Numbered from the stretch's first letter, positions 23,919 to 33,465 are shown. The stretch is DNA of 42,166 nucleotides from Planctomycetia bacterium (GCA_030535245.1 JAUNBJ010000019.1:1-42166); one strand, 5' to 3'. Notes: generated by a model from the letters alone, not told the origin. Numbers and translations: made by a program.

Positions 23919-24386
23919 ATGAGTCAGAAGATCATGGAACTGGTGGAAAAGACCAGCATGAAAAAAGACGTCGCGCATTTCGAGATTGGCGATACGGTCA
24001 ACGTACACTGCCGCATTATTGAAGGCGACAAGGAGCGTATTCAGGTTTTCACCGGTGTGGTGATTGCCCGGAGTGGTTCTGGAACGCGTGAGATGTTCAC
24101 GGTTCGTCGGATTGTGCAGGGGGAAGGCGTGGAGCGAAAGTTCCCGTTGCATTCGCCGCGAGTTGCGAAGATTGAGGTAGCACGTTCGGCGCGGGTGCGT
24201 CGTGCGAAGCTGTACTTCCTGCGTGATCGCGTGGGCAAGGCGACCCGTCTGGTTCAGCGTCAGGTGGTCAAGAGCGAAGCCGCGTTGAAAGCCGAGGCTG
24301 CCGACAAGGCGCCGAAGAAACTGCGTGGAAAGGCCCGTACCAAGGCCAAAGCTGCCGCCGCTGCTGCCGCTGCGAAAGCCGAGTAA
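23919..24386 (+). CDS. rplS: 50S ribosomal protein L19
   Basis: Large-subunit protein at the subunit interface (155 aa). [40 protein letters not shown] and [11 protein letters not shown] are typical L19 segments. After about residue 120 there is a lineage-specific tail rich in A and K, ending with a run of eight alanines. A ribosome binding site (GGAAAGGA) lies about 8 nt before ATG. Last gene of the operon; a terminator follows. Confidence 0.97.
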   Translation: MSQKIMELVEKTSMKKDVAHFEIGDTVNVHCRIIEGDKERIQVFTGVVIARSGSGTREMFTVRRIVQGEGVERKFPLHSPRVAKIEVARSARVRRAKLYFLRDRVGKATRLVQRQVVKSEAALKAEAADKAPKKLRGKARTKAKAAAAAAAAKAE

Positions 24387-24422
24387 CGAAAAGCGGGGTT
24401 TTCCCGTGGCATGAAAGAGGTT

Positions 24423-24494
24423 GGGAGTCGTTTTCCGAAAGAGTTCCCGGTTCCATGGAATCGGGGCTTTGGGAAAGGGACTCCCGTCTTTTTT
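24423..24494 (+). terminator. Terminator of the ffh-rplS operon
   Basis: Long imperfect stem closed by GGGAGTC / GACTCCC (24423-24429/24479-24485) and followed by a T-run. Confidence 0.75.
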
Positions 24495-24505
24495 CTTGGG
24501 GAACG

Positions 24506-24587
24506 TTGATAATTGATAGTTGTTAATTGATAAATTATGAACCATTAACCATTAACCATTAACCATTATTTAATTATCAATTATCAA
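24506..24587. repeat. AT-rich palindrome around tandem heptamers
   Basis: A perfect 13-bp inverted repeat (TTGATAATTGATA, 24506-24518 with 24575-24587) encloses four tandem ACCATTA heptamers (24541-24568). It lies just upstream of the giant surface-protein gene promoter. Its role is unknown. Confidence 0.7.
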
Positions 24588-24604
24588 TTAAACAAAGCTG
24601 CTTC

Positions 24605-24633
24605 TTGACAGGGCCGGGGGATTGGGGTATAAT
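24605..24633 (+). promoter_or_regulatory. Perfect consensus promoter of the giant PEP-CTERM locus
   Basis: TTGACA (24605-24610), 17-bp G-rich spacer, TATAAT (24628-24633); leader of about 50 nt. Both hexamers match consensus at all positions. Confidence 0.85.
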
Positions 24634-24692
24634 GGGGGTTCAGGTAAAATCAATCTTGGGGAAGATTTCACACAAAATAAGGAAATAGGGTA

Positions 24693-26090
24693 ATGTTTCA
24701 ATTTACGAAAAGAACCTTCGGTATGTCTGTTGCGGGCGTGGGATTGTTTCTGGTGTTTTTCGCCATGCCTGGTTGGGGAGCGACGACGACGTATGAAAAT
24801 CTGACAGGGAGCGATGCGATTACGATCGCCTCTGGGGATACGGGGGTGGCGCAAACCACGAACAGTGCATTCACGGGGAATTGGATTGTCAATGGAACGT
24901 TGCAATCCATGAACGGAAGCAGCCAGACCCCCGACAACGCTTTGGGGTCGGGAACGGTGACGTTGAATAACGGTGCGAAGCTTTTGCCGGGAGTCGCCAA
25001 TACGACCCATCTTTCCAACCCGGTGGTGATCAATGGTAACGTTACCTTGGGTGGCGAGAATATGGAACTGCGTTTTTCCGGTCCCATTTCTGGAAGTGGA
25101 AGCATTTCGCGAAACACCTACTGGTCGGTTTATTTGCTTGGGGACAATTCGGCGTATGCAGGGGATTGGAATTTGAATACCGACTGGACATGGTCGCTCA
25201 ATCAGTGGAGTACCCCACAGACCGGTTGGGCGGGGAGTGGCGATTATTCGTTCGGTTCGGGAACGATTACGCTCAATAAGGGTGGAATTGCGTTTGCAAA
25301 CGGGTCAACGGATTATTACGTCTGGAACGATCTGGTAGTCACCCAGGCCCATGCGAATTTCATGAAGGGGGGAAAGTCGGTCACGTTGTTGGGGAAACTT
25401 TCCGGGGCGGGAAATATCGCGCTGCAAACGGTTGGATCAGGGAGTTCTGCGGTTTATTCGACACCAACAGTGCATGTGCGGGGAACGGAAAATGGAACGT
25501 TTTCCGGAAATTGGACGATTAACGCGGGATACACGCTGACGACGAACAATTATGGAAGCACGAAAGAAACGGGTGATAGTACGCTTGGTTCCGGGCAGAT
25601 TATTCTCAATGGCGGTACGTTGCAGACGGTGGATACGAAGGAATACTCGAGTAATGCCTGGCTGCGGCGAATCAGCAATGATATTGTCGTGAATGACAAT
25701 TCGACGCTTTCATCAACTGCCAATACGGAGATGTACCTTTTTGGAAATATTTCTGGAGTGGGGAATTTGACCGAGAATGTGACGTACTCGCTCTACCTGC
25801 GTGGCGACAATTCGGCGTATAAGGGAAATTGGACGCTTACGGGGGACTGGACGTGGAGCTATAACACCAGTGCCTCGGCGGGAGATGGCTGGGCTGGCAC
25901 GGGCGACTATTCGTTCGGTTCGGGAACGGTTACGCTCAATGGCGGCGGGATTTCGTTTGCAAGCGGGTCAACGGATTATTACGTCTGGAACGATCTGGTA
26001 GTCACCCAGGCGCATGCGAATTTCATGAAGGGGGGAAAGTCGGTCACGTTGTCCGGGAAACTTACCGGGGAGGGCGATATTCAACTGTAA
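24693..26090 (+). CDS. PEP-CTERM protein, N-terminal part (ends at nonsense codon)
   Basis: N-terminal 465 aa of a beta-helical surface protein. A signal peptide covers about residues 1-29 (KRTFGMSVAGVGLFLVFFAMPG, cleavage near GWGA). The body carries autotransporter-type repeats (GSGTVTLNNG, LLGDNSAYAGDW). Residues from about 182 to 245 reappear after 221 residues as a close duplicate. The frame stops at TAA 26088-26090, exactly where the first copy has CAA (25425-25427, Gln). The same frame is open on both sides of the stop, so a single C-to-T change explains it. As annotated, the product would be exported but lack a sorting signal. ATG 24693 follows the consensus promoter; AGGAAATAGGG lies upstream. 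Confidence 0.75.
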   Translation: MFQFTKRTFGMSVAGVGLFLVFFAMPGWGATTTYENLTGSDAITIASGDTGVAQTTNSAFTGNWIVNGTLQSMNGSSQTPDNALGSGTVTLNNGAKLLPGVANTTHLSNPVVINGNVTLGGENMELRFSGPISGSGSISRNTYWSVYLLGDNSAYAGDWNLNTDWTWSLNQWSTPQTGWAGSGDYSFGSGTITLNKGGIAFANGSTDYYVWNDLVVTQAHANFMKGGKSVTLLGKLSGAGNIALQTVGSGSSAVYSTPTVHVRGTENGTFSGNWTINAGYTLTTNNYGSTKETGDSTLGSGQIILNGGTLQTVDTKEYSSNAWLRRISNDIVVNDNSTLSSTANTEMYLFGNISGVGNLTENVTYSLYLRGDNSAYKGNWTLTGDWTWSYNTSASAGDGWAGTGDYSFGSGTVTLNGGGISFASGSTDYYVWNDLVVTQAHANFMKGGKSVTLSGKLTGEGDIQL

Positions 26091-26118
26091 ACGGTTGGAA
26101 CGACGACTTCCTCGCCAC
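25235..26118 (+). repeat. In-frame 663-bp-period internal duplication
   Basis: Segment 25235-25455 reappears at about 25898-26118, an offset of 663 bp (221 codons). Within it, about 85 bp starting near 25307 and 25970 differ at only one or two positions. The copy pair gives a built-in comparison for the CAA/TAA difference at 25425 and 26088. Confidence 0.85.
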
Positions 26119-26183
26119 TCGTCCACCTGCGTGGCGACAATACGGGATTCTCCGGGGATTGGTACATCGGGTCGGGAAAAACG

Positions 26184-29100
26184 GTGACGACCGACAGTGG
26201 TACGAGTACCGGGACGGATGCCCGTTTTGGTTCGGGGACGATTTACCTCAACGGGGGGACGATTCAGTCCGCGCGGAGTGGAAGTCGTGCGTATGTGCTG
26301 AACAATATTGTCGTCAATGCGGATAGTACCTTAAAAGCCACGACGCATGAACTGTCGCTCAACGGAGCCATTTCCGGCACGGGCGATCTGACCCTCAATG
26401 GAGCGAGTTATACGCTTTATCTGCGTGGTGATAACTCCCACTATCAAGGGGATTGGCATATCAATGTGGATTATGTCTGCATTGATAACGATGGTACCAA
26501 AACGCCCAGTGTGGCAGGGGATTACACCTTCGGGCAGGGGACGGTCTATTTGCAAAATGGCGCGGGAATCCGAACTTCGGGACAGGGAGTGGCGGGGTAT
26601 GTCGGAGCGGATATTGTCGTCGAATCGGGAAAGACGGGGAATTTGCGTTATGGAATTTTCACGATGGGGGGAACGGTAACGGTCGATGGGACGTTGGGCG
26701 GAAATAATTCGTCTGCTGCTGTCACCGCGACATATCCTTCGATGAAGGTTGCCGGAACGCTTCAGGGAACGGGTTTGGTGAACCTTCCTGTTTCGTTTGT
26801 GGATGACGGACTGGTGTCGGCAGGGACGGTGGGGAGCGTTGGTACGCTGACCTTTGGCAAAACCGCCGATTTGAGCAACGCACGGATTCAGGCGGATATT
26901 GGGTTGAACGGAGCGGATTCGCTGATTTTCTCAGGAGAAACGACGTTGGCGAACACGACGTTGCTCGACGTGAATCTTTTGTCGGATGTGTCTCTGGTTG
27001 GTGGTGTCAGCTACGATATCCTGAAATTTGATGGCGGTTTGGTTCTGCCGCCCGATTTTGACTGGAATGCCATTCTCTCACCGGAAACGGCGTACCTTTT
27101 CAACGCCAGTTTTGCGGGGAATACCCTGAACCTCACCGTGGATGGTGCCGCAGTGCCGGAGCCGGGAAGTTGCGTGCTTCTGCTGCTCGGTTTGGCGGGA
27201 GGTTTTCTCGCTCTACGGAAGAAGCGAACGGTGGCGGTGGCGATGTTGCTTGCCGTCGGATGGAGTTCGGCAGCGATGGCGCAGGGCGTCTCCCTGACGG
27301 TTGGGTCGGACGGAGTGACGCAGAATCTGACGTTGGGAACGCCGGTGGTTTGCGACTCGCTTACCGGAACGGGGCGGCTGACGTTGACGACCCCGGACGG
27401 AACGCGAAATACGGTCTCGACTTACGGAACGTTCCAGTTGGGAACCGGAGCCACGGTCAGTGGGTTTACGGGCAACCTGTATTTTGACAGGGCGATTCTC
27501 GATTTGAACGGGAACTCCCTTACGGCAGGCACGATTACCGTCCCCACAAGCACGACCACTTCTGGCACGACCACCACAACGACGTATCAGGACACCGTAT
27601 CGACGATTAAGAACAGTTCCGCCAATACGGCGACGTTGAAGTTGACAGGAGGGGGATATTTGTACACCCCGTTGGAGGGAGCGATACGCCTGGAGTGGAG
27701 TTCGACTGGCTCGCGGAATCTTCGTTCGGCAAACACGCATACGGGCGGCTCCCAATTTTCGCAGGGTACCCTGGTGATTGTCGACACACAGGCGTTGGGG
27801 AGTGGGAAAGTCGAATTTTCAGGATTGAATGTTAATTTTCAGGCGAGCGGAGGTGCTTTCCGTTTGACGCAGGAGGTCGCCCTTTCAGGAACCGGCACAT
27901 TTCGTATGCAGAACGGTTCGACGCTTGAACTGGCGGGAGAAGTGAGCGGTTCCGGCACCTGGATGATTCCCTTCGACGGGGGCTGGGTGCGATTTTCGGG
28001 AGCGCAGAAATCTTACACAGGTAAAATCCAGGTCGGTACGGCGACGAATGCGTGGACCAATGCGTCTGCCAGAGCGACGCTCCAGCTGAGTGCGGAGAAT
28101 GTCCTGAATCCCCAGTCCGAATTGGGGATGGAGAATGCTTACGGTGGAAGTTACGTGGAATTGAACGGTTACAATCAGCAAATCAGGGCGATTTCCGGAC
28201 AGGGTACGATTCAGAACTCGTCGTACGCGACCCGTCCTGCCACGATAAGCGTCGAAGCGGCTTCGGGAACGTTGACACTTCAGAATGGAGTGACGATAAA
28301 GGTTACGGAGAAGGGGAACCATGCCCTGGGAACCGGCGAAGGAGCGGGAACGGTCGATTTTGCGGGAGGCACCCTGACGGTTACGCAGATGGATACGGCA
28401 ACGCTGATTTTGCAGGACGATACGGTTCTGGAAGCGGTACATGGCTGGGGAAAAACGGTTCTGGCCGGGAGTAATAACACAACATCTTCTTTTGCTCCAT
28501 CGGCGTATCAGGCGAATATGGATGCGGAAGTGAATACGAATCGTAGCCAGGATAATTCAGTTTTTCCCACGAATACAACCATGTCGTTTACGACGTATGT
28601 GGATGTTGCGGAAGAGATGCAGCTGTCGTTCCTGAAAAACTTCGACGATTATGGGCATGTCTGGATACGCCCCGTTTTGGAAGATGGGACGCTCGGTACT
28701 CGAACGACGGTCGTTGAAAGTGATGGGGGAACGGAAGTTGGGACGAATCTGAACACGAGTAGTTCCGGAAACTGGAATGCGTATATGGTAGGCGAAACGA
28801 CCCTGGCTGCCGGGCGGTATTTTCTGGAAGTCCGCGTCGGACAGGGGAGCGGCGGTGTCGGCCCCACGGGAGGGCAAACTTTGGGGATTGGTATCAAGGC
28901 GGGAGGCAATGTCGCCAACTCCGACCAAATAGGACAATACCGTGCCTTGACCGTTACCGATAACCTGATTGCGGGAATTGCCGGTCTGGAAGTCATTTCG
29001 CCAGAATTGAGTGTTGCCTCCGATATTTCCATCGCGGCAGGTAAGTCGCTGACGCTTCGCCCTGGAAACAAAGGGCATATTCACTCGACAGGAACGATTT

Positions 29101-30416
29101 CCGGTGCGGGGAGCCATCTGATTTTGGAGGGGGCTTCTGGAGCGGTGACGTTGACTGGAAAGAATACCTACGACGGCGGAACCACGGTGGGTGTGAAAGA
29201 ATTAACGCTTGGGAATTCTATGGCGTGGGGATCGGGAGATGTGACGTTTACCGAAGCCACGACGGTGAATTTGAACGAACGTGTGGACGCGAATTTCTAT
29301 AAAGCCTGGGCGGAAGGAAGCATTTCAAACACATCTGGCCTGGGAACCGCCCTCCCCACCAGTACGGTACAAAAAGCGGAACCGACCTACATGCAGGGGA
29401 GTGTCTCGTCTTCAAATACCACGTATGTTTATACTTCCTCTCCGTTGACGGCACTGGACGATTTTACACTTTGGCTGGGGGAAGATTTCGACGATTACGC
29501 TTCGTACAAAATTACCGATTTGACCACGGGAGATAGCCAGTATGGGGAGAATCTCAGCTGGAGCGATGCCACGACGAATTGGAATTACGCGTTCCAAAAG
29601 GGGCATGACTACCAGTTGGAAATTCGCCTTTGCAATGCAGCGTACGGCGGAGGAGCCGGTGGTGATTTGGGAACGGGAATTGGTTTTGGTGCGCGACTTT
29701 CCGAAAGTGATCCCTGGCAACTGCTGACTTTTGACGAAAATGGTATTTTGATGAACACTCCTCTGGAAGTGATGAGGGAGGTATTTGTCCTCAACAACAA
29801 TCTGAATCTGGAGGAGGATGTGACGTTCAACGCCGCTTCCGCATCCAAAGAAGTGACGTTGGGTGGCAAGATTTCCGGCGACGCGGGGGGACTGAAGCTT
29901 CAAAATGGTCATTTCCGGCTGACGAACGCGGAAAACAGTGCGAAAAGCCTTTCGTTGGAGAACGTGACGTATCAACTGGGGCGCGAAACGGGCATTTTCG
30001 AGGCCACCGATTCGCTGGAGATTAAAGATTCCACGCTGGTACTCGATCTGACGAGACTGGATGCGGAACCCCTCCCGGAAGATTTTGCCTGGCTTTCCAC
30101 CACGGGTGAGGTTGTACTGGAGAATGTGACGCTGGTCCTCGATTACGAAGGGGATGTGGCGAGCAAATTGACGACGCTGACGCTGTTGGATGGAGAGGAC
30201 GGGACGGACTGGGCAGGTCTGATCGACGCGATTTCGATCTCGTTCCTGAACTCTCAACTGCGTGGTGGCCTGGCCATCGGTGCGGGGGGCGATTTGCAGC
30301 TGTACTTTGGAAATGCCGCTTCGGTGCCGGAGCCGGGGACGTGGGGGATGCTTCTGTTCGGTCTGGGGAGTCTGATTCTCCGGCGACGCTGGAAAAGTCC
30401 GAAAATTTTGGGCTGA
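26184..30416 (+). CDS. Fused double PEP-CTERM surface protein (after the stop)
   Basis: Open for 1410 codons from GTG 26184, which has no ribosome binding site; the frame is the same as that of 24693-26090, with codons 26091-26183 also open. Residues 1-324 finish the first surface protein, ending in VPEPGS (Pro-Glu-Pro at 27156-27164), a hydrophobic helix and RKKR. With no stop, this runs into TVAVAMLLAVGWSSAAMAQ, which looks like a signal peptide (possible own starts GTG 27231 or ATG 27243). The second unit has beta-helix repeats plus two FDDY-type modules (about 28570-28900 and 29400-29700), perhaps carbohydrate-binding, and ends in VPEPGTW, a helix and RRRW. Read through, the whole locus would encode 1907 aa. 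It may be a pseudogene, a readthrough product or two genes. Confidence 0.7.
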   Translation: MTTDSGTSTGTDARFGSGTIYLNGGTIQSARSGSRAYVLNNIVVNADSTLKATTHELSLNGAISGTGDLTLNGASYTLYLRGDNSHYQGDWHINVDYVCIDNDGTKTPSVAGDYTFGQGTVYLQNGAGIRTSGQGVAGYVGADIVVESGKTGNLRYGIFTMGGTVTVDGTLGGNNSSAAVTATYPSMKVAGTLQGTGLVNLPVSFVDDGLVSAGTVGSVGTLTFGKTADLSNARIQADIGLNGADSLIFSGETTLANTTLLDVNLLSDVSLVGGVSYDILKFDGGLVLPPDFDWNAILSPETAYLFNASFAGNTLNLTVDGAAVPEPGSCVLLLLGLAGGFLALRKKRTVAVAMLLAVGWSSAAMAQGVSLTVGSDGVTQNLTLGTPVVCDSLTGTGRLTLTTPDGTRNTVSTYGTFQLGTGATVSGFTGNLYFDRAILDLNGNSLTAGTITVPTSTTTSGTTTTTTYQDTVSTIKNSSANTATLKLTGGGYLYTPLEGAIRLEWSSTGSRNLRSANTHTGGSQFSQGTLVIVDTQALGSGKVEFSGLNVNFQASGGAFRLTQEVALSGTGTFRMQNGSTLELAGEVSGSGTWMIPFDGGWVRFSGAQKSYTGKIQVGTATNAWTNASARATLQLSAENVLNPQSELGMENAYGGSYVELNGYNQQIRAISGQGTIQNSSYATRPATISVEAASGTLTLQNGVTIKVTEKGNHALGTGEGAGTVDFAGGTLTVTQMDTATLILQDDTVLEAVHGWGKTVLAGSNNTTSSFAPSAYQANMDAEVNTNRSQDNSVFPTNTTMSFTTYVDVAEEMQLSFLKNFDDYGHVWIRPVLEDGTLGTRTTVVESDGGTEVGTNLNTSSSGNWNAYMVGETTLAAGRYFLEVRVGQGSGGVGPTGGQTLGIGIKAGGNVANSDQIGQYRALTVTDNLIAGIAGLEVISPELSVASDISIAAGKSLTLRPGNKGHIHSTGTISGAGSHLILEGASGAVTLTGKNTYDGGTTVGVKELTLGNSMAWGSGDVTFTEATTVNLNERVDANFYKAWAEGSISNTSGLGTALPTSTVQKAEPTYMQGSVSSSNTTYVYTSSPLTALDDFTLWLGEDFDDYASYKITDLTTGDSQYGENLSWSDATTNWNYAFQKGHDYQLEIRLCNAAYGGGAGGDLGTGIGFGARLSESDPWQLLTFDENGILMNTPLEVMREVFVLNNNLNLEEDVTFNAASASKEVTLGGKISGDAGGLKLQNGHFRLTNAENSAKSLSLENVTYQLGRETGIFEATDSLEIKDSTLVLDLTRLDAEPLPEDFAWLSTTGEVVLENVTLVLDYEGDVASKLTTLTLLDGEDGTDWAGLIDAISISFLNSQLRGGLAIGAGGDLQLYFGNAASVPEPGTWGMLLFGLGSLILRRRWKSPKILG

Positions 30417-30534
30417 AATGCGTTGAATCGAGGGCACCTTCCAATCCGGGTTGAGAATTTGGGCAAAACGCAGGAAAAACACGCAACGTTCGCGTCGACC
30501 TTTAGGCCGTTCGCGTCGTACGAATAGGGAAAAA

Positions 30535-30600
30535 CGTTTATTCCTCTCGTGCCCCAACGGGGCAATTTCAATAGCCTGGGGCAACGCCCTAGTGTTCCGT
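30535..30600. repeat. Short GC-rich hairpin repeats after the giant gene
   Basis: GCCCC-AAC-GGGGC followed by GGGGC-AAC-GCCCT, separated by about 15 bp. This paired-hairpin layout looks like a dispersed intergenic repeat. No gene is seen in 30417-30809. Confidence 0.5.
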
Positions 30601-30627
30601 CCCTCTTATAAATTATGGCAATATCTA

Positions 30628-30731
30628 CGGAGGGGTGGGCGTCCTCGCCCACCCAAAAAGGCGTTAGCCTTTTCCTAACCTTTTGTTAGGGCTTACGCCC
30701 TAATGGGTGGGCGGGGACGCCCACCCCTCCG
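30628..30731. repeat. 27-bp inverted repeat with internal hairpins
   Basis: Arms 30628-30654 and 30705-30731 pair at 26 of 27 positions (CGGAGGGGTGGGCGTCCT... and complement). The 50-bp interior folds into AAAAGGC-GTTA-GCCTTTT, CCTAAC-CTTTT-GTTAGG and AGGGC-TTAC-GCCCT. The architecture matches the 3081-3251 repeat although the sequence differs. Confidence 0.8.
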
Positions 30732-30809
30732 AAAACTTTTAGACGAATATTATTTATTTTTTGGACACAGCACTAGGGGACTTGGATCGCACCTTTTGGA
30801 GTGTTCCCC

Positions 30810-30837
30810 TTGTGGAAAGCGTAAAATCTGGTATAAT
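30810..30837 (+). promoter_or_regulatory. rpsB operon promoter
   Basis: TTGTGG (30810-30815), 16-bp spacer, TATAAT (30832-30837). Confidence 0.7.
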
Positions 30838-30844
30838 CTGCTGA

Positions 30845-30966
30845 TTCTGTATTGTGTACGGCTCACAATACCGTGTTCATTGGAAGCCGATTGAAGAAAC
30901 GTCAGACATTATGGGCAAATTGCTTTGCCTGTCGGATGTGGCTCTAACTGCTGGAGAGGTTTTATC
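30845..30966 (+). other. Possible S2 autoregulatory leader
   Basis: A leader of about 120 nt precedes rpsB. It holds CGGCT/AGCCG (30859-30863/30885-30889) and GGCAAA/TTTGCC (30914-30919/30924-30929) hairpins. rpsB leaders in other bacteria bind S2 for feedback; whether this one does is inference. Confidence 0.35.
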
Positions 30967-31683
30967 ATGGCAGATTTGTTGGTACAGGAATTGATTGAAG
31001 CGGGCGTGCATTACGGGCATCGCGCCAGTCGCTGGAATCCGAAGATGCGTCCGTACATCTACGCGAAGCACAATAAGATTCACGTCATCAACGTTCGTGA
31101 GACGGTGCGTGGTCTTTTGCGTGCTCGGAAGTATTTGCAGCAGGTGGTTGCCAGTGGCAGTCTGGTGCTGTTTGTCGGAACGAAGCGTCAGGCGTCGGAG
31201 ATTATTTGCCGCGAGGCGAGCCGGTGCGGGATGCCGTTTGTGAGCGAGCGTTGGTTGGGTGGAACGTTGACGAACGCCCGAACGATTCGCAACCGTCTGG
31301 GACGTTTGGAGGAGTTGGAGAAGCTGCGAGAGAGCGAAGAATTCCAGCTTTATTCCAAGAAGATGCAGTCCTCGCTGAACCGTGAGTATCGGAAGATGTA
31401 CCGGAACCTGAACGGTCTGCGTACGTTGAACCGGGATCCGGAAGTGCTGGTGATTGTGGACCCCAAGAAGGAAAAGAACGCGGTTGCGGAAGCTCAGAAG
31501 AAGCATGTAACAACGATTGCGTTGATCGATACGAACTGTGATCCGGATCAGGTGGATTTGCCGATTCCGGGCAACGACGACAGCATTCGTTCGATCGAGC
31601 TGATCATTAAATATCTGGCCGACTCGGTGCTGCTGGCCCGACAGGTTCAGGAAGCGGACAAGGAAGTTCCTGCTGCGGAATGA
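30967..31683 (+). CDS. rpsB: 30S ribosomal protein S2
   Basis: Small-subunit protein at the head/body junction (238 aa, normal length). [58 protein letters not shown] and [13 protein letters not shown] are all diagnostic S2 segments. ATG 30967 follows GGAGAGG by about 6 nt; an earlier in-frame start lies inside the leader and is not used by the family. First gene of rpsB-tsf-pyrH-frr. Confidence 0.98.
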   Translation: MADLLVQELIEAGVHYGHRASRWNPKMRPYIYAKHNKIHVINVRETVRGLLRARKYLQQVVASGSLVLFVGTKRQASEIICREASRCGMPFVSERWLGGTLTNARTIRNRLGRLEELEKLRESEEFQLYSKKMQSSLNREYRKMYRNLNGLRTLNRDPEVLVIVDPKKEKNAVAEAQKKHVTTIALIDTNCDPDQVDLPIPGNDDSIRSIELIIKYLADSVLLARQVQEADKEVPAAE

Positions 31684-31782
31684 TCTTTTGGAAAATGCTC
31701 CGCGGGGCGCAGGTTTCGCGGGGCGATCATTCAGAAACAGGACGAAACATCTGAAAATTCAACACTCAACAGGAGATATACT

Positions 31783-32619
31783 ATGGCTATTACCGCTGCC
31801 GCTGTGAAAGCGTTTCGTGAAAAGACCGGACTGCCGATGATGGATTGCAAACGTGCCCTGACCGAAGCGGACGGGGACGAGGATGCCGCGATGGAGATTC
31901 TTCGCAAGAAGGGTCTGGCGAAGATGACGGAAAAGATTGCCGAACGGACGACGGAAGAGGGCGTCATTGCGATTGCTTCGGAGAATGGAAGTACGGGCAT
32001 GGTCGAGTTGTTGTGCGAAAGCGCTCCGGTGGCGTCGAACGCGGACTTTTTGCAGCTTGCCGAGGACATTGCGAAAGTGGTCGCGATGAATCCGTTGTTT
32101 GACACGGTGGAATCGTTGATGGAGAAGGAAGCGCCGAGCAAGCCGGGTCAGACGTTGCAGGCGGTTTTGGAAGAATTGTTCAACCGCATTCGGGAAGTGT
32201 TCCGGGTCCGGCGGTTCTTGAAGGTGGACGGCAAAGTAGCGCAGTACCTTCATCACGACCGCAAGACGGCGGTGTTGCTTCCGCTGGAGGATGGGGACGA
32301 GGCTTTGGGGCGGGACATTTGCATGCACATTGCCGCCATGCAGCCGCACGGGTTGAATGCCGACGACATTGATCCGGCGATTTTGGAGAATGAGCGTCGT
32401 ATTCAGCTGGAGATGATGAATGCGGATCCGAAGAACGCCAACAAGCCGGAGGAGATCAAGCATAAGATCATCGACGGAAAGATGGGGGCGTTTGTGGCGC
32501 AGCAGTGTCTGGTCAGCCAGCCGTTTGTGAAGGATTCGGATGTGACGGTGGGGCAGTATGCCGAGAAGAACGGCCTGAAGATGAAGAAGTTCATCCATTG
32601 GAAACTGGGTCGTGACTAA
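31783..32619 (+). CDS. tsf: Elongation factor Ts
   Basis: Guanine nucleotide exchange factor that recycles EF-Tu (278 aa). The N-terminal UBA-like domain reads AAAVKAFREKTGLPMMDCKRAL; EEGVIAIASENGSTGMVELLCE begins the core; the C-terminus keeps CLVSQPFVKDSDVTVGQYAE. The N-terminal and core motifs are canonical, and the middle is somewhat diverged. AGGAGA lies about 8 nt before ATG. It is 99 bp after rpsB. Confidence 0.97.
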   Translation: MAITAAAVKAFREKTGLPMMDCKRALTEADGDEDAAMEILRKKGLAKMTEKIAERTTEEGVIAIASENGSTGMVELLCESAPVASNADFLQLAEDIAKVVAMNPLFDTVESLMEKEAPSKPGQTLQAVLEELFNRIREVFRVRRFLKVDGKVAQYLHHDRKTAVLLPLEDGDEALGRDICMHIAAMQPHGLNADDIDPAILENERRIQLEMMNADPKNANKPEEIKHKIIDGKMGAFVAQQCLVSQPFVKDSDVTVGQYAEKNGLKMKKFIHWKLGRD

Positions 32620-32727
32620 ACAGCGAGTGGAAGCGAACACAGATGAAAAGCGGGCGACGAAGGGTTGAGCGTTTTTTGTCTGTGTTTGTTTGTGGATAAA
32701 CGTATTTTTTGTGGGGGGAGGGTTCCC

Positions 32728-33441
32728 ATGGTCAGGCGAGTTTTGTTGAAGATTTCGGGGGAAGCGTTGGCGCCTCAGGGTGGACGCGGGATAGCGATGG
32801 ACTCGGTGGTGAAGATTGCCGAGCAGGTTCGCAGTGCGTTGGCCGGCGGGGTGCAGCTTGCGTTGGTTCTGGGTGGCGGCAACATTTTGCGAGGGGCGCA
32901 GTTCACTTCGCAGGCGACGCACATTCATGAAGCGACGGCGCATTACATGGGGATGTTGGCAACGGTGATGAACGCGTTGGCCATGCAGGATGCGTTGGAG
33001 TCGTTGGGGTGTTCGACGCGGGTCATGACGGCCATTCGGATGGACGGTGTTGCGGAGCCGTACATACGGCGTCGGGCGCAGCGGCATTTGGAGAAGGGGC
33101 GTGTGATCATTCTGGCGGCGGGGACGGGAAGCCCGTTTGTGACGACGGACACGGCGGCGGCGCAGCGGTCGTTGGAGCTGGATGCGGATGTGCTGTTGAA
33201 GGCGACGCGGGTGGACGGCGTCTATTCAAGCGATCCGGAGAAAGATGCCGGCGCGTTGCTCTACAATCACCTGACGTACGACGAGGTGCTTTCGCAGCAT
33301 TTGCGGATCATGGATCCGGGTGCGATTACGAAGTGCATGGAATACGACTTGCCGATTCGCGTATTTAATTATCGGGTAGATGGGAATATCGAGAAAGCGG
33401 TGGCGGGCGAGGACGTTGGCACGCTGATTGCGAACAAATAA
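32728..33441 (+). CDS. pyrH: UMP kinase
   Basis: Phosphorylates UMP to UDP in pyrimidine nucleotide synthesis; hexameric amino-acid-kinase fold (237 aa). [12 protein letters not shown] (phosphate-binding Lys), [49 protein letters not shown] and [13 protein letters not shown] are family signatures. ATG 32728 is preferred because GGGGGGAGGG stands just upstream and [12 protein letters not shown] is the usual start. It lies between tsf and frr, the common bacterial order. Confidence 0.97.
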   Translation: MVRRVLLKISGEALAPQGGRGIAMDSVVKIAEQVRSALAGGVQLALVLGGGNILRGAQFTSQATHIHEATAHYMGMLATVMNALAMQDALESLGCSTRVMTAIRMDGVAEPYIRRRAQRHLEKGRVIILAAGTGSPFVTTDTAAAQRSLELDADVLLKATRVDGVYSSDPEKDAGALLYNHLTYDEVLSQHLRIMDPGAITKCMEYDLPIRVFNYRVDGNIEKAVAGEDVGTLIANK

Positions 33442-33465
33442 ACCAGCAAAACGGAGAGGGATTCA

